A stretch of 64,000 nt of DNA from Filobasidium wieringae (Eukaryota; Basidiomycota; Tremellomycetes; Filobasidiales; Filobasidiaceae). Every line of letters begins with the position of its first letter. Within the stretch, counting starts at the first letter, position 1. The notes under the pieces were generated by a model, which was not told the origin of the DNA, made no database searches, and worked only from the letters and a program-made list of their open reading frames with translations. Shown here in pieces: positions 25,658 to 38,400 of the stretch. Location: the NCBI GenBank assembly GCA_001600055.1, contig BCIV01000001.1, forward strand, positions 1,667,774 through 1,731,773, in the 5' to 3' direction. The translations under genes and the position numbers were made by a program.

Positions 25658-28600
25658 ATGGCAGCTGACTTTGACAGGATCGATCAGGCTGCCTGTACGT
25701 ATAGCTCCGACTGAGCATCTGTTGTGCAACAAGCTGAAAGCCAAATCTCTCCTTCGTCATAGTACTGCAGCAGTATGGCCTGACTTCCCTCACTCCTGAG
25801 AAATGGGAGCAGGTGGATAGAGAAGATGTTGCGCATGTCGCTCTGGAGAGCGATGCGATGGGCGGTAGTTCCAGAGAGATGGATGATCCGTTAGGCCTGC
25901 GAGGGAAATTGATGATGCAAGTCGCTTCCCGGCATTATACATTCTATCGCTCACTGAAACCACACTTCCAGACCAAGAGACATGGATATGCACGAAGGTG
26001 AGTGTTTCAGTTTCATGATTTTCCGCTTGTATCTGTAACAGACGATTGCCTATCTCAGTTGCGCCTATCCTTCTGGCCTCCAAAACGTTCTCCCCCTCGG
26101 CCTTCCTATCGCATCATCATCCAGACGCCTCATTCCAAGATCTACAAGTAGGAATAGAATATCTTAGAAGAAATGTTGAATCCAAAGGGGAGGAAGTGCG
26201 TATCTTAGTAGAAAGAGAGTTTGGGAGATTCGTAGGAGTTAAGGGTAGCAACGATGGTCAGTCCTGCCGATTGCTTTATTGCAGTGTTTGGATGTCAAGT
26301 TAAGGTGACCTCGTTATTAGCCGTATATCGAGACATGAAGCTGGACCTTCTTACCGAAGGCACAGATCATGGAACTAGGGAAACGAGGGAAATTGTCAAG
26401 AGCAAGTCACGCTGTTGATAGCCTGCTTCAGCCCATCTCTAACATCGTGATTCACAGTTACCTCCCATAAGGCCGAAACGATCTTCTTACCGTTGTTGTC
26501 CAATGCTATGAAGGCACAGAAGCTGAAATCCACTGCCGGTGTGTTTGAGCGCAGCAAGTTTCTTTTCGGACTGCCTAGGACGCTGAGGATGTACATGCGA
26601 ACGGTACGGAGAATCCAAGTCCTCTTCACGAGCTGGAGAGCCCTGACTGGCCATCATTATACAGGGCAAATACGACGCAGCTCTGCGAGATTACAACAAG
26701 GGACTCTACCTTCGGGACACGCGTCCCAACCAGCTCCTTCCTATCGCAAACGGTCCCACGACTGATCCTACATCGTCCACTGTCAACATTCCCAAACTCA
26801 CTGACACTCAGAATCAAGTACGGAAAGAGCAGCAAAAGCGAGTCTTTGACAAGATCTGGATCGAGGTGGAGAAGATCATGGACGAGATGAGAGGAAGGCT
26901 AGAGAATGGATTGAGAAACACAAATGGGAAAAATGTAGAGGACATCGAGAAGAACATAGAGTGAGTATGGGACTCCACGGTAGTTTGGCATTGGGGATAG
27001 TAATCGAGATCTCATAGAGTACTGCTCGAACTCAAGCCGAAAGAAGATCCGGTCTGGATATACCTTGAATCCGGTCATCAACATATTCTCGATAAGCTAC
27101 ACAGTGTATATGCCCATCAGCTCAAAAATGTTCAAGGTATGGACAGAAGGTCGATTTCCATTCGATAGGGCAGAGCTGATGATGGCCTGAAATCTAGCTG
27201 TGCGGGCAAGATCAGCTCTGAAAACAATCACCGAGCAAGCGGTGGCAGATAACTTGAATCGATGTGTCAATAGGCTCATCAAGCAGAGTGGTGATTCTAC
27301 CATCTGTAAGGGAAACTACAACATGAATGTTGAATCAAGCACTAATGAACTATTTCAGCACTTTCTGCTGGTCATGCAGAATGGAAAGCGATAAATCAGC
27401 TGGTGAACAGGGTATCTGCAGTCATCACCGATCGGTTACCAGACTATTGGCGGATTGCAAAGGGCCATATGGAGGGAAAATACAAAGTGAGTAGACGTAT
27501 CCGTGATCTTCTAGGCTCGGAAGGTGCTGATCTAAGCGACATTAGATGACGACTTCGACCGGCTTGTCACGACGACAGGCTTCACAAGGTCGAAGTATGA
27601 CAATCGAGATTATCAAGCTATATATTTCCCTTATCAGCCAATTCCTGACCCTTTCCGATGTCGCGATCGCTTCATCTCCGAATAATCCTATAGCAGTTGA
27701 TCCGCCCGAGTTCGTACCGGCGGTCTCAAACTCGATTACCACTTGTCACTTCGTATCTCGAATCTTGACCGAAATTGTCGAGACGGTAGCCGACCTCGAC
27801 GGAATCGGAACTTCTACGGAGTCTGATAAATCAGGTAACCAGTCGGAAACCAAAAACCTCCTGAAAGGACTAGTCGAGAGTTGTCGATGGAGATTCGAGG
27901 AGGCCATCTGCTCAACGTGGTCGAAAGGTATGACGATACCTGAAGCAAAGACCCCTTGAAAGTGATGTATCGCTAATCATAATTTATCCAGACGCTAAGG
28001 CGTTTTTCCATCTGGAGAACTGGACACTCGATCCAGAAGACCGTTCTACCACAACCTATCTTGCGAAGATTGGAGCCTTCCAACGACACAACGCGACTGT
28101 CGCTTGGCAAGTTGCTGGAGGCGCAGCTGAAGCAGACTCGTCCAAAGTGAGACCATCAGTCCCACCACGCAGATCGAACCTAATGGCAATCAAATTAGGC
28201 ACCCGTTCCGCAGGTCTTTGTGACTAAAATCAAGAACTCGTTCTTCGACGCGTTATACTACCTCTTGGATGGACTTGTTCATCTCGCGTTTTCAGAAAGT
28301 CCACCCTTACTTCGGTCCGAGTCGGAGGGGGGACCTGCGTATCAACACAAAGTTCGTATAATGCTTTGTCATGGCTTACGTCGACGCTGAGATAGATGTC
28401 CACGTAGGAAACCCGCGTTCTTTTGACGATCAGTAACTTACAGAACCTCAGTGAGGTGATGTTACCGAAATTTATGAGCCAATTTGAGCAAATGTATGGT
28501 ATATCTACGAAAGCGGACAGAGGAACACTTGATGAAGTAGTCAGCCAATTGGACAAGATCCTCTTTGATGATTTCGTCAAGCGGAAAGCGGAGGACTTGC

Positions 28601-29184
28601 TAGAAATCTCGGAGAGAGGCTTGTTGAAGGACGGAACGGAATGGGCAGGGGGCGGAAAGCCTACTGGTTAGTGGTTGTGCATTAGCTGAATGTCGATGCG
28701 TGTGCTGATCCAATGTAAACATAGAGGTACGGCCGTACTTGCTGAAGAACCTTCTTTTGCTAGTGCATATACATTCACAGGTTAACGGGATTGCTCCGCG
28801 GTTAGTTCCGAGGGTTATGAAAGCGCTGCTGGTAGAATTGGCTGCTATTCTACTGTCATGCCTCAAGCAAATCCCGAAGCTGGGTATGGGCGGCATGCTT
28901 CGCGTAAGCGAACCAGCTAAATATTCCCCATTAACTGGCTAAACAGACTTCTCATATAGGCCACTCTGGAAGTAGAGCTGTTGCATCAAACACTGTTGCA
29001 ATACGTCACAGATACGGCTACCAGCATTTTGAACGATATATATGGCGTCATATCGCAAGCCTATTCTCAGAAATCGAGCGAGGACGACTTACAAAGGGAA
29101 CTAGAGGATCTCAAGAAAGTCCTATTCGACTGCAGGCGAGCAACAGGTGTGGAATTTGTATGTTTCAAGCCGACCAAAGCATAA
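25658..29184 (+). CDS. SEC5: Exocyst complex component SEC5
   Basis: SEC5 is a subunit of the octameric exocyst that tethers secretory vesicles to the plasma membrane at growth sites. Fifteen exons join in phase: 25658-25694, 25763-25997, 26042-26256, 26321-26394, 26472-26603, 26665-26960, 27018-27136, 27198-27305, 27359-27486, 27546-27927, 27992-28146, 28214-28351, 28408-28666, 28725-28903 and 28960-29184, giving 893 residues. Family marks are LLQQYGLTSLTPEKW near the N-terminus, DPLGLRGKL, ASKTFSPSAFLSHHHPDASFQDLQVGIEYL, LVEREFGRFVGVKG, FLFGLPRTLRMYM, then long helical rods, LLTISNLQNLSEVMLPKF and a C-terminal helical bundle. The donors GTCAAG (26395) and GTTCGT (28352) are weaker than usual but give the only in-phase continuation. 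The gene ends 297 bp from the convergent FAS stop codon. Confidence 0.92.
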
Positions 29185-29481
29185 TATTGTATCGACTAGC
29201 AAGAATGGAGCTGCTTTGTATCACGCGCAACAATCATACCACCCAAGCTGCATTGCACAATGCTTCATCGATTCGATGTCCAATCATGAGCAATCTGGCC
29301 ACATTGCTAATTAAGCTGTCTACCGTCGTAATACTACAAAAGAATATATATATATAAATGTATCTAAGCCCAAAAATCGTCGTCAGGGAGAATGAGAAGT
29401 CTGGTAGGGTACAGGTCAATCTCAGTAACTGCGACATGATTTTCGATTGCTACCGAAAACTTACCGTCATAAGCAAATGTT

Positions 29482-32400
29482 TCACTGCGTCACCGCGAAT
29501 GCAACAACAGTAGAGTCGGAATGGGAGATAGAGACCTTGACGGTTTTGCCTGCCGCAGCAGTGTGAGCGTCACCAGTGAAGTTGACCTAAAGGCACAGAC
29601 TCGTAAGCAACAAAGTACAGGTGAAATGAGGAGCGGTCACTTACGATAGGGCCAACATCAGTGTTCTGGATTTCGATGTCCTTCATAGAAGCACCTGCTC
29701 CCTTGCTAGCAACACCCAAAGCCTTGAATACTGCTTCCTTAGCGGCCCATCGTCCAGCGAACGACGCATCGGAGTCTGGAGCATTGTTACAGTACTCAAT
29801 CTGGTGCCGAAGAAGTATGAGTATATGTCGCTGGACTGTAGTAGCCACAATCATTCACTTACCTCTCGAGGGGTGAAGTTCCTCTCTCTGAAAGTTCGGG
29901 AAGTTGGTACACTCGTAATCAATTCGGTGTCAACACTGAATCAAAGACCAAAGGTATTGGTATTGTGTCAACTTTGCAGGATCAGAACTAACTCACCCAA
30001 CACCACTAACGCCCGCAGCATGTCCAAGTGCATCGCCAAGAAGCTGAACGTTTCCGGTGGAAAGTTCAGGGACCTTAGGCATCTTGGCATTGAAAGCGTA
30101 GGAACCCTTGCTGGCAGAAGCTCTTGCCAAAGGATTGAGAAGAACGCTACCTTCCAATTCAGGAGTGTAAGGAGGTGCCTCCTTGATCTGAACCAAGTTG
30201 TTGTGGGACATGGAAGAGGACATGCGAGAGTAAGCCTGCAGCTGTCGCCCTTCACGAGCCACAACGTATCGGTTGTACTGCTCAGGTCGCAAGGATGCGA
30301 AAAGGTATCGTGGGTGGACCACCGCAATCTGACCTCCTACCTGTCCGAAACCGAAACTGGTCAAAAGACCAACCTCAAGTTGAACATGCTGGATCGTCTT
30401 CGACGGATAGAACAGATGAGGGAAAGCACGGAGCTCTTCTGCGATGTTGTCGGCGTTGGCATTTCCGGGGATCAAAGCCGTCTGCAAGACTTGCATCATT
30501 CCATTGAACATCCAAGCCGCAGCACCTCCCTTAGGATGACCGGTCAGGTATTTCTGGGTGATGACAGGAACAGCGTTACCCGGTGTACGACCAAGCTTGT
30601 CGAACTGTAAATTGTAAACTCCGCTCTCGTTCTTGTCGTTCGCCTTGGTAGAAGTACCGTGACAACTGATGACACCGATATCATCAGCCTTGAGACCCCA
30701 CACGGCCAAAGCCCGACGAAGAGGAGCGACTCGAGCATCAGATCCTTCCAACATTCCGAAAGTGGCGAGAGCGTCGCGTTCTTGCCTTTGGGCCTCCTCT
30801 TCAATGAAAGCTACCCTGGTCTGCATGAACTGAACATCGTCCTTGGCTCCCGATTGCTTTCGAAGCTCGAGTTCCTCTCTCAATACCTCCTGCTCGTTCT
30901 CGAACCATTGGGTAATCTGTCGACGACGGAATGCGAGTTGACGAGCTCGGTACTTGATGTCCAACAAGGGCAAGGGCTCCTTGGGAGTGAGTTCTCGAGC
31001 GGTACTGAGCACACCTCGTCCGGGTGCAGGAATCGATCGACCAGCCTTGTCAGTGTGAGTAGACACATATGCGACAATACCTTGTATAGTAGCGCCCATC
31101 TCGATGGCAGTCTTGGCGCTCATCAAGACGTGAACTCCACATCCTTGAGATTCCATGAATCCAGATCGAGTGGTAGTCATTGGTCGAGAGAACTCGTTAG
31201 GTTCACGGCCCATGGCGAACTCAGTCTCGGCATTGCTTGTAGCTTTCATGTTTGCGAATTCGTAGGATCCTTCTTCGCTGAAGTCATCGAATCCTCCTGC
31301 AATCATGACCTTGGCTTTTCCGGAGAGAATAGTATCACATGCAATTTCAACGGATTGCAAAGCGGTGGCACAGGCTCCGACAGGGATCTTGACAGGTCCA
31401 CTGCTGGACATAAGGAGCAAGTTGACCCATCCTGCAACAGTGTTGATAAAGGTCTCCTGGAGGATATCCTTCTGCACATCCTTCTCCTCACGACGCTCCT
31501 TGAACATGGCGCTAAGACTTCGCATACCTCCCATACCACTTCCCAAACTGGTACCAACTTCAGACGGGTGCACGTGCTTGTACAACTCGTATGGGTCAGT
31601 AACACCGGACATAATCAACGCTTCCATTGTGCAAACCAAAGCCCAAAGAGCAGTTCGGTCGGTCTGTGCGATGATATCTTCCGGGATACCATATCGGCTG
31701 GCGTTCCAACCAGTAGGAATCTGCCCAGCAACGACTCGATCGAAACGGATGGCTTTAGGGACCAAAATCCTGGCTCCTCGCTTGAACTTGACGAACCATT
31801 CACCCGACGACTGGGCCCAGGTATCGCATTTCTCACCTTGCTCACGCTTGAATCTCTCGGCATCCTCCTTCGATATCTCAAGAGCTTCCAGATCGTGAGT
31901 CAGCTCAACCTCCTGGTAGAAGACCTTCTTCTCAGGATTGTATCCAAAGAAGAGATCAGGCTCAATGATTCGGATACCGGAATGCTCCAGAATTTCTTTT
32001 TCGTATTTGGCCTGAATGTCTTTGTCGTCGACCGGGTCACCTGACTTGGCATCGACCCAACCGACCCAAGCTTTACCATCCTTCAAGCGGCCATCGAAGT
32101 GCTTGATGAATCCCATCATCCAAGCCATTTCAATGCACCCTTCGATAGTGAACTCGCCCTTGGCCTCCATCTCCCATCGCGTACGAGAGCTTCCCCAAGG
32201 TCCAACCTCAGCGAAACCGGTAACTACGATAACTTTCTCCAAGTCAATCAATCCCTGTAGGTGAGATAGTTGCTTCAAGTTCTCCTCCTTGTCCAAAGCT
32301 GGGAAATCGAACTGGAAGTTGGCTCGAGGAGCAATGGTAACCTTCTGATGCAATCGCTCTGCATCTACACCATTGATAACCTTGAAGTCTTGGGAGTTCT

Positions 32401-35400
32401 CCATTGTAATCGCCCTTCGGAGACCGGCTTGAGCGTTGAGTTCAGTCCTGATCTTCGTAGTGACTTCAGCCAAATCCGGAAGTCTGTCCATTCCACCGTT
32501 CAGGTCGGCCCAAATAGGCTCAATCTGGGTGATGTTGAACAAGAGAGGATGCATCAATCCCAAGATGTTGAAAGCCATTTCCTTGGCGGAGAAAGTTCGA
32601 ACACCGAGCTTTTCGATGCCCTCCGCAACAAAGTTAGTAGCACTCATCAACCCTGTACCACGAGTCCATCCGATGACAGCTCCAGCGATACACAAGTATT
32701 CACCCCAGCTCTCGGCGGACCACCTGTTGAACAAGGTCTCGAGGGATATCTTCGATTCAGAATAGAGACCATCGTTTCCGAACAGACCATGGTTAGGTGA
32801 CAAAGGCAAAACGACTTGAGTAGGTCGTGTCACAATGTTTCTGCTTGCTTTCTTGCTCTTGACAGCTCCCAATAACCTAAGCAAGTTGGTCAACATGAGT
32901 CGATGAGCAAGTTCCGATAGATCATCAATGTTGTCGATCTCTCGTCCGTTCTCAGGAAGAGCAGCGAAAGGAATGACATAATCCAAATCAAGACCCAAAG
33001 TCGAGTAGATGTACTCGACCAAGGCTTCGACATCTTGCTTGGAACCACCGTTGAAAGGAACAACGATGAGTTTGGATCCTCGAGATCCATGCTCGTGGAA
33101 GATGGTCTTGTAGTAATCGACAGCGGCTCGACTGTATCGAGAGGTGGTGATAACACAAGTAGCTCCTCCAGCGAGCAACCCCTTGACGATTTCCACTCCG
33201 ATACTTCCTTTACCAACACCGGTCATCAAGGCGGCCTTCTTGGCGAAAGTGGTACCGGAGGTTGCAATCTCAGTGAGAACATCCAAATAGATGTTAGTCA
33301 ACTTCTGACTGTAAGCCCAGCTGGTCCCGATCTTGCGCTTCAAGTGGAGGAATGGAAGCTTGCTTTCCTGGACAACGGTAGGTTCAGCGACGTTGGGACG
33401 CAAGAACTGCGATGACGATCGTCGGCTCCTGGTTCCGGATGCAGATCGAGGCTCAGTTCGGCCCAAAGATCTAATGACTTCGCCATAGAGAGACTTGATC
33501 GCGGTCTTTTGGCTCTTGGAGATTGCGGGCTGACTGTTGACGAGTCGCCACAATTTAGCAACATCAGCCTGGACCTTGTCGAGGTTCGTAGCACTGGTGA
33601 TCTTCCCTCCCGCAGCCATTTCTGGAGGTAGCTATACGTATCAGATCTTGCTCCTACTCGTTGAAAAACGGTTCGACTAACCATGAACATATTGCTCTAA
33701 TTTACGAACGCTTTCACGAACGACCTCGGCATAGATGATGTCTCCCTTGGCCGAGATAGTAGTAGAAGGAGCCGTAGGGAAGGTTACTATAGTAAATCAT
33801 CAGCATCTGATTTCGACAGCGAATCATCCAAAGCTCACCATCTTTGTAGAGAGGGTTCTCTTTGAGAGCTTCTCGACAGTTGTCTAACAACTGCTGACCG
33901 AGCTCCTTGGCTAATTTGTAAGTCTCACCCTTTTCTACGTCGCAGTTATCAATATGGTACTGCATGTAGCTATCGACAGACAGATAAGTTACTGCCTAAA
34001 GACCTGTGTCAATGCCTATAGACTCACTCGATGAGGGTGGGATCGGCTCGGTTCATGATGGCGATACTCTTGCTAGTGATATCACGGTCGACAGCAGTGA
34101 GTCTGCCGAAGATGATATCGTACCACATGGTCAGGGCGTCTTGTCTGACCCAGTTCCAAGACGAGTCGAAATGTCTAGCCTTCAATGGCTCGAAGACAGG
34201 CTGAATACCAGCGATGTACTTCTCACCGTGCTCTCGGGAGATAGCGTCCAGACGGTCCTGAAGAGCCGCAGAATTTGCCTTCTCCTCGTCGTAAAGCCTT
34301 TCTCCTGCCCTGACGTCTCGCTTGAGGTGACGCATAAGAAGATCGATCTGACGCGAGGTGAATTCATTCTGCTCGGCCTGGAACTTGGTGAATTCTTCGC
34401 TGTTGATGACAGCACCGCCGCTCGATCCTCCACCACCTCCGCCTCCGCCTCCACTGGACAGAGTAATGCTGGCCTGTTGAGCGTAAGCAGCGACAACTGA
34501 GTCGAGCCAAGCCTTGGCTTCAGGTTCAGAGCCCAATCGCTTTGCTGGCTCCATGGTGATACCGAACAAGAGGGCAGCATCGGTTCGGAGGGGTCCCAAA
34601 CCCCAGGTCTTGTTGACGTGTCCTCGAGCAGCGGAAATGTTGAAACCTCCAGGCATCTTTCCACCAATCATTCGCGACACCAAACTACTGGTGTGTTTAC
34701 CCAAAGAACCAGCGTAGCCGATGTTGAGAGCGGCACCAAGCTCGTCCAGAGGAAGCTCCTCGCCCTTCTCTGGTGCAGAAGAGAATTCGGTCTGAAGATC
34801 ACCGAGGATCTCGTTCTGTAGGGTGGACTTTCCTCCAACCAAGTCCTTGATGGTTTTGCTGAGGGGAACCTCCGCAACAGTCTTCTTCAGTTTTTGAGCA
34901 ATGATGACACGCAGAGTGTCGACAGCCTTCAAAGGCGCATCTGGAACCTCGACGGCGGTACCCCCAGTAGGCGCTGCAACCGCAACAGGGGCAGCGACAG
35001 CGGCAGCAGCGGGAGCTGCAGCAGGCGAAGGCGTAGACTCAGCAGCAGCGGGAGCCTCGACCAGTTCGTCTTCGAAGAGATAGTACACTTCCTTGGTGTT
35101 CTTGGCGTGACACAAAATGATTCTGCGGATAGAACCAGAAATGTCTTGCGCTTCATATTTGGCCTTGAGGGTACGGGTGGCCATACCAGTCAAAGTAGGT
35201 GAAGGACCTACCTCGACCAGTCGCTCGAATTTGAATTCGCTGAACAGGCGATCTTGCGTCTCGATCCACCTGACGGGGGAAGCGAACTGGTAAGCCAAAA
35301 GCTCGACCAAGATGTTGTAAGCCAATCGTTGACGGTTGGAAGGTGAGTCCCAATCATCGGTCTCCCAAGCTTTGAAGATCTTGTCAAGTCGAGGCGATTG

Positions 35401-38400
35401 AGTCTGATCGAAAATCTTCTGCGCGTATTCTCGGCTGACATCGAAAGGTTCAGCGATCAAGTTGGGAATGTATTTGCCAATCAATCGATCGGGGTTGAGA
35501 CTAGCTGCATCGATCTTCTTCGACAAGTAGTTTCGGAAAGACAACACACCAGGCCACAAGTACCTAGAGTGGAACGGTACGTCAATTCCCGGCAAGGGGA
35601 TAGTTGCGAAGCCTCGCTCGAGGGTGATCGAGCCAGTCTCGGCTTCCTTCTCCAATGTCTTCTCCCAACATCCTTCAATGATCTCACTCAACTGCTCCCT
35701 GACCTCCTCGATCGTCATAATCTCGGCCAATTTATCCAGATCGATCTTCTGAACCTTCAACAGGTTGAGCACGTTGGTCAAGGTCATCAAACCACGAAGC
35801 TCTCCAGCACAGACGTATTGCTGGTTCGCAACGTTCAGGTTAACGATCTGAACCAGGCACGATTTCTGCTTGCTGACAGCGTCAACGATCTCCCTAAGAG
35901 CACTCTCGTTGAAAGTCTTCGAGACACGCGAAGGGTTAACAGCCATCATCGCATATTGACTCTTACCTTCGGCATCTCGCTGCACAGCACGCTGCATGGT
36001 GATACCTCGGAAGAATACGACATCTGCTAAACTTGAGATGGGCAGGACATCTGCAATAGCGGCCAAAGCAGAGTACTCTCCAAGCGAGTGACCGGCAAAA
36101 GCAGCATCAGGAGCCACAAGGCCCTTGGCTCGCATGTCATCGAACGCAGCTTTCTCGGTAACAACCAACGCGATTTGCGTGTATTGCGTGGCGAAAAGAA
36201 GACCTTGAGGGTGCGAGAAGGTGTAGCTTGAGGTGTAGAGGTCGATGTCGCCAAACAAGGGTAGCGTCTTCAATTGACCATCCTTGTCAACAGTATCATA
36301 AGTCAGATCCATGTATCGCTGACGAATTGCCTGTCCCTTGACTCCTCCAAAGTGGATAGTCAATTCCTTGGGGTTGTTCTTGACAATGTCGACGATGGAG
36401 AATCCATATGTTGTACCCAAATGAGCGTCGGCGGCGTCCCAGACGGCACGAGCGGTGGGCGAATTGGCGTACAACTCCATTCCCATACCGACTTCCTGAG
36501 AACCTTGTCCAGTGAAGACATAGGCGGTAGGAGGCTGCTGGACTTCAGCTTGTCCATCAATGACCTTTTCGCCACGCTGGTTGATGGTCTCAACCTTGAC
36601 GACCTTGTTACCGTTCTTCATAGCAACATGGGTCAACTTGACCGATAGTTCGTCACCGGGCAAAACCATTCCAACGAAAGCGACCTCGTAGCTGTTCGGT
36701 GAATCAATAAGCGGTGATAATGCGTCAACTCGGTGCAAATGACTCACGATACAACTCGTTCAGGATGGTTCTCCGCAACAACGGTCTCGACGTATCGTCT
36801 GGTAGCAGCACTAGACCACATACCGTGAGTAATAGTACCGGGGAGAACCGCGAAGTCAGAGAAGTAAGGGTTGATGTGGATACTGTATGAAAGGCATTCA
36901 GAATGTGACCTGTCGAGATGCTGCTTGCAAGCACTTACGGGTTATAATCTCCAGAAATCTTCGAGTAAGGTTCGTTGGTCTTGGGAGTGGTGTAGGTAGA
37001 CACTGATAGATCGTTGATCAAAGAGTAACCGCCGGTCTCCAAAGGAACGGCCAATCCGGTAGGCTTGCCCTGCCTCTTAAGGTATTCCAAGACGGGGTTA
37101 CCGATGGAGTTGGCACCCTCGTAATCGATTGTAGCGACTTGAACCAGAGACTTAGTGCGGCTGCGAACGAAAGCGGCTCCAGATACAGCAAGACTTCGGA
37201 AGGTAGTCTTGTCCTTGTAGTGCATCTCAGACTTGACCTTGAAAGTAAGGGTAGTTCCAGTCTCAAGCGCAACGGAATCGTCGTCCCATTGGAACCAATC
37301 CTTGGCCTTGAGCACGCCAACTTTGAGGTCGGTGTCCAAGAGTACTTCGTGATCGGCTTCGTCGACAATCTCAAAGGTGTTCTGGTAATCAGAGAATCGA
37401 CCTCGGTAAAGGAACGAGGAAGTAACCTCGACGACAGGCTCGCCATCTCGCAATACGAATCCCTTGACCTTCACAGTCTTTCCACTGTCGCTGTTGACGA
37501 CGGAAACGACGCGTGCTTCAGCACTGCACCTGTCACCGACGGAAAGGGGCGCTACACCATCGACCATTCGGAAGCCGTTGGTAAGATGGACAAGCTTGAG
37601 CAAGTCTCCATCGATGGCATCAGGGAAGATAGCCTTCATGATAGACTGAGAATGGAAGATATCAGCGTGAAAGTCATAAGAGTCACAAGCTGGGTTTGTA
37701 TCTCACCTGCCAACCAGTAACAATGGCAAAGTCCATTGGAGCTTGAACTTTCTCGCTTCGCCTTTGCTTGAAGCTTTCTCCAGCGTTCTCTACAACAGTA
37801 CAGAATCGCTCGACAGTCTCGACATCGATAACAGTCTCCTCGCAAGTAAGGTTGTCCGTCAAGTTTAGAGAAGGCATAGCCTGATCATCGCCGAACCAGA
37901 GCTTCCAGTAGAATTCCTTGATAGCCTTATTACGGCCGTCTACAACCTCGTGGATGGGTGCGAATCCTTGGTCAGGGCGGTAGGTGAAGTTGAAGAGCAA
38001 TGGCAAGCTAGATCCCGAGCGTTCTTCGAACATAGTCAGCTTGATGCTCTTGGAAGAGCTATCGAAGGTCATCTCGAGAGCCTTGAAGTCAGCGAAGTGA
38101 GAACCAAATGATCGAGCAGCTCCATATGAAGTGACGGATACTGGCTTGCCAGCAGAAGACTTGACGACCACCTTCTGGTTAGGTCGAGGGGCAAATAGAC
38201 GCTTGAAGGGGTTACTGATGTACGATGTGCCCTGAATCACGTTGACGCAAGTCAAAGCTGCGCGCAACCAACTAGGTTCAGGTCCAGCAAGAGTCTGCAA
38301 CCAGGCGGGAAGGCTTGGCAGAGAAGATCCGAGAGTGTAGACTCGTTCATCCTCAGTCACAGAAGCTTTCACACCGGGCAAGCTTGAAGGAGCAGAAGAC

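Noticed and set aside
30659..32044. 461-codon open frame on the plus strand inside FAS, with similar long frames at 38556-39449 and 39462-40343
   Set aside because: These lie antisense to the ketosynthase and enoyl reductase coding exons of FAS and have no recognisable protein content. Strong codon bias on the coding strand produces such shadow frames.
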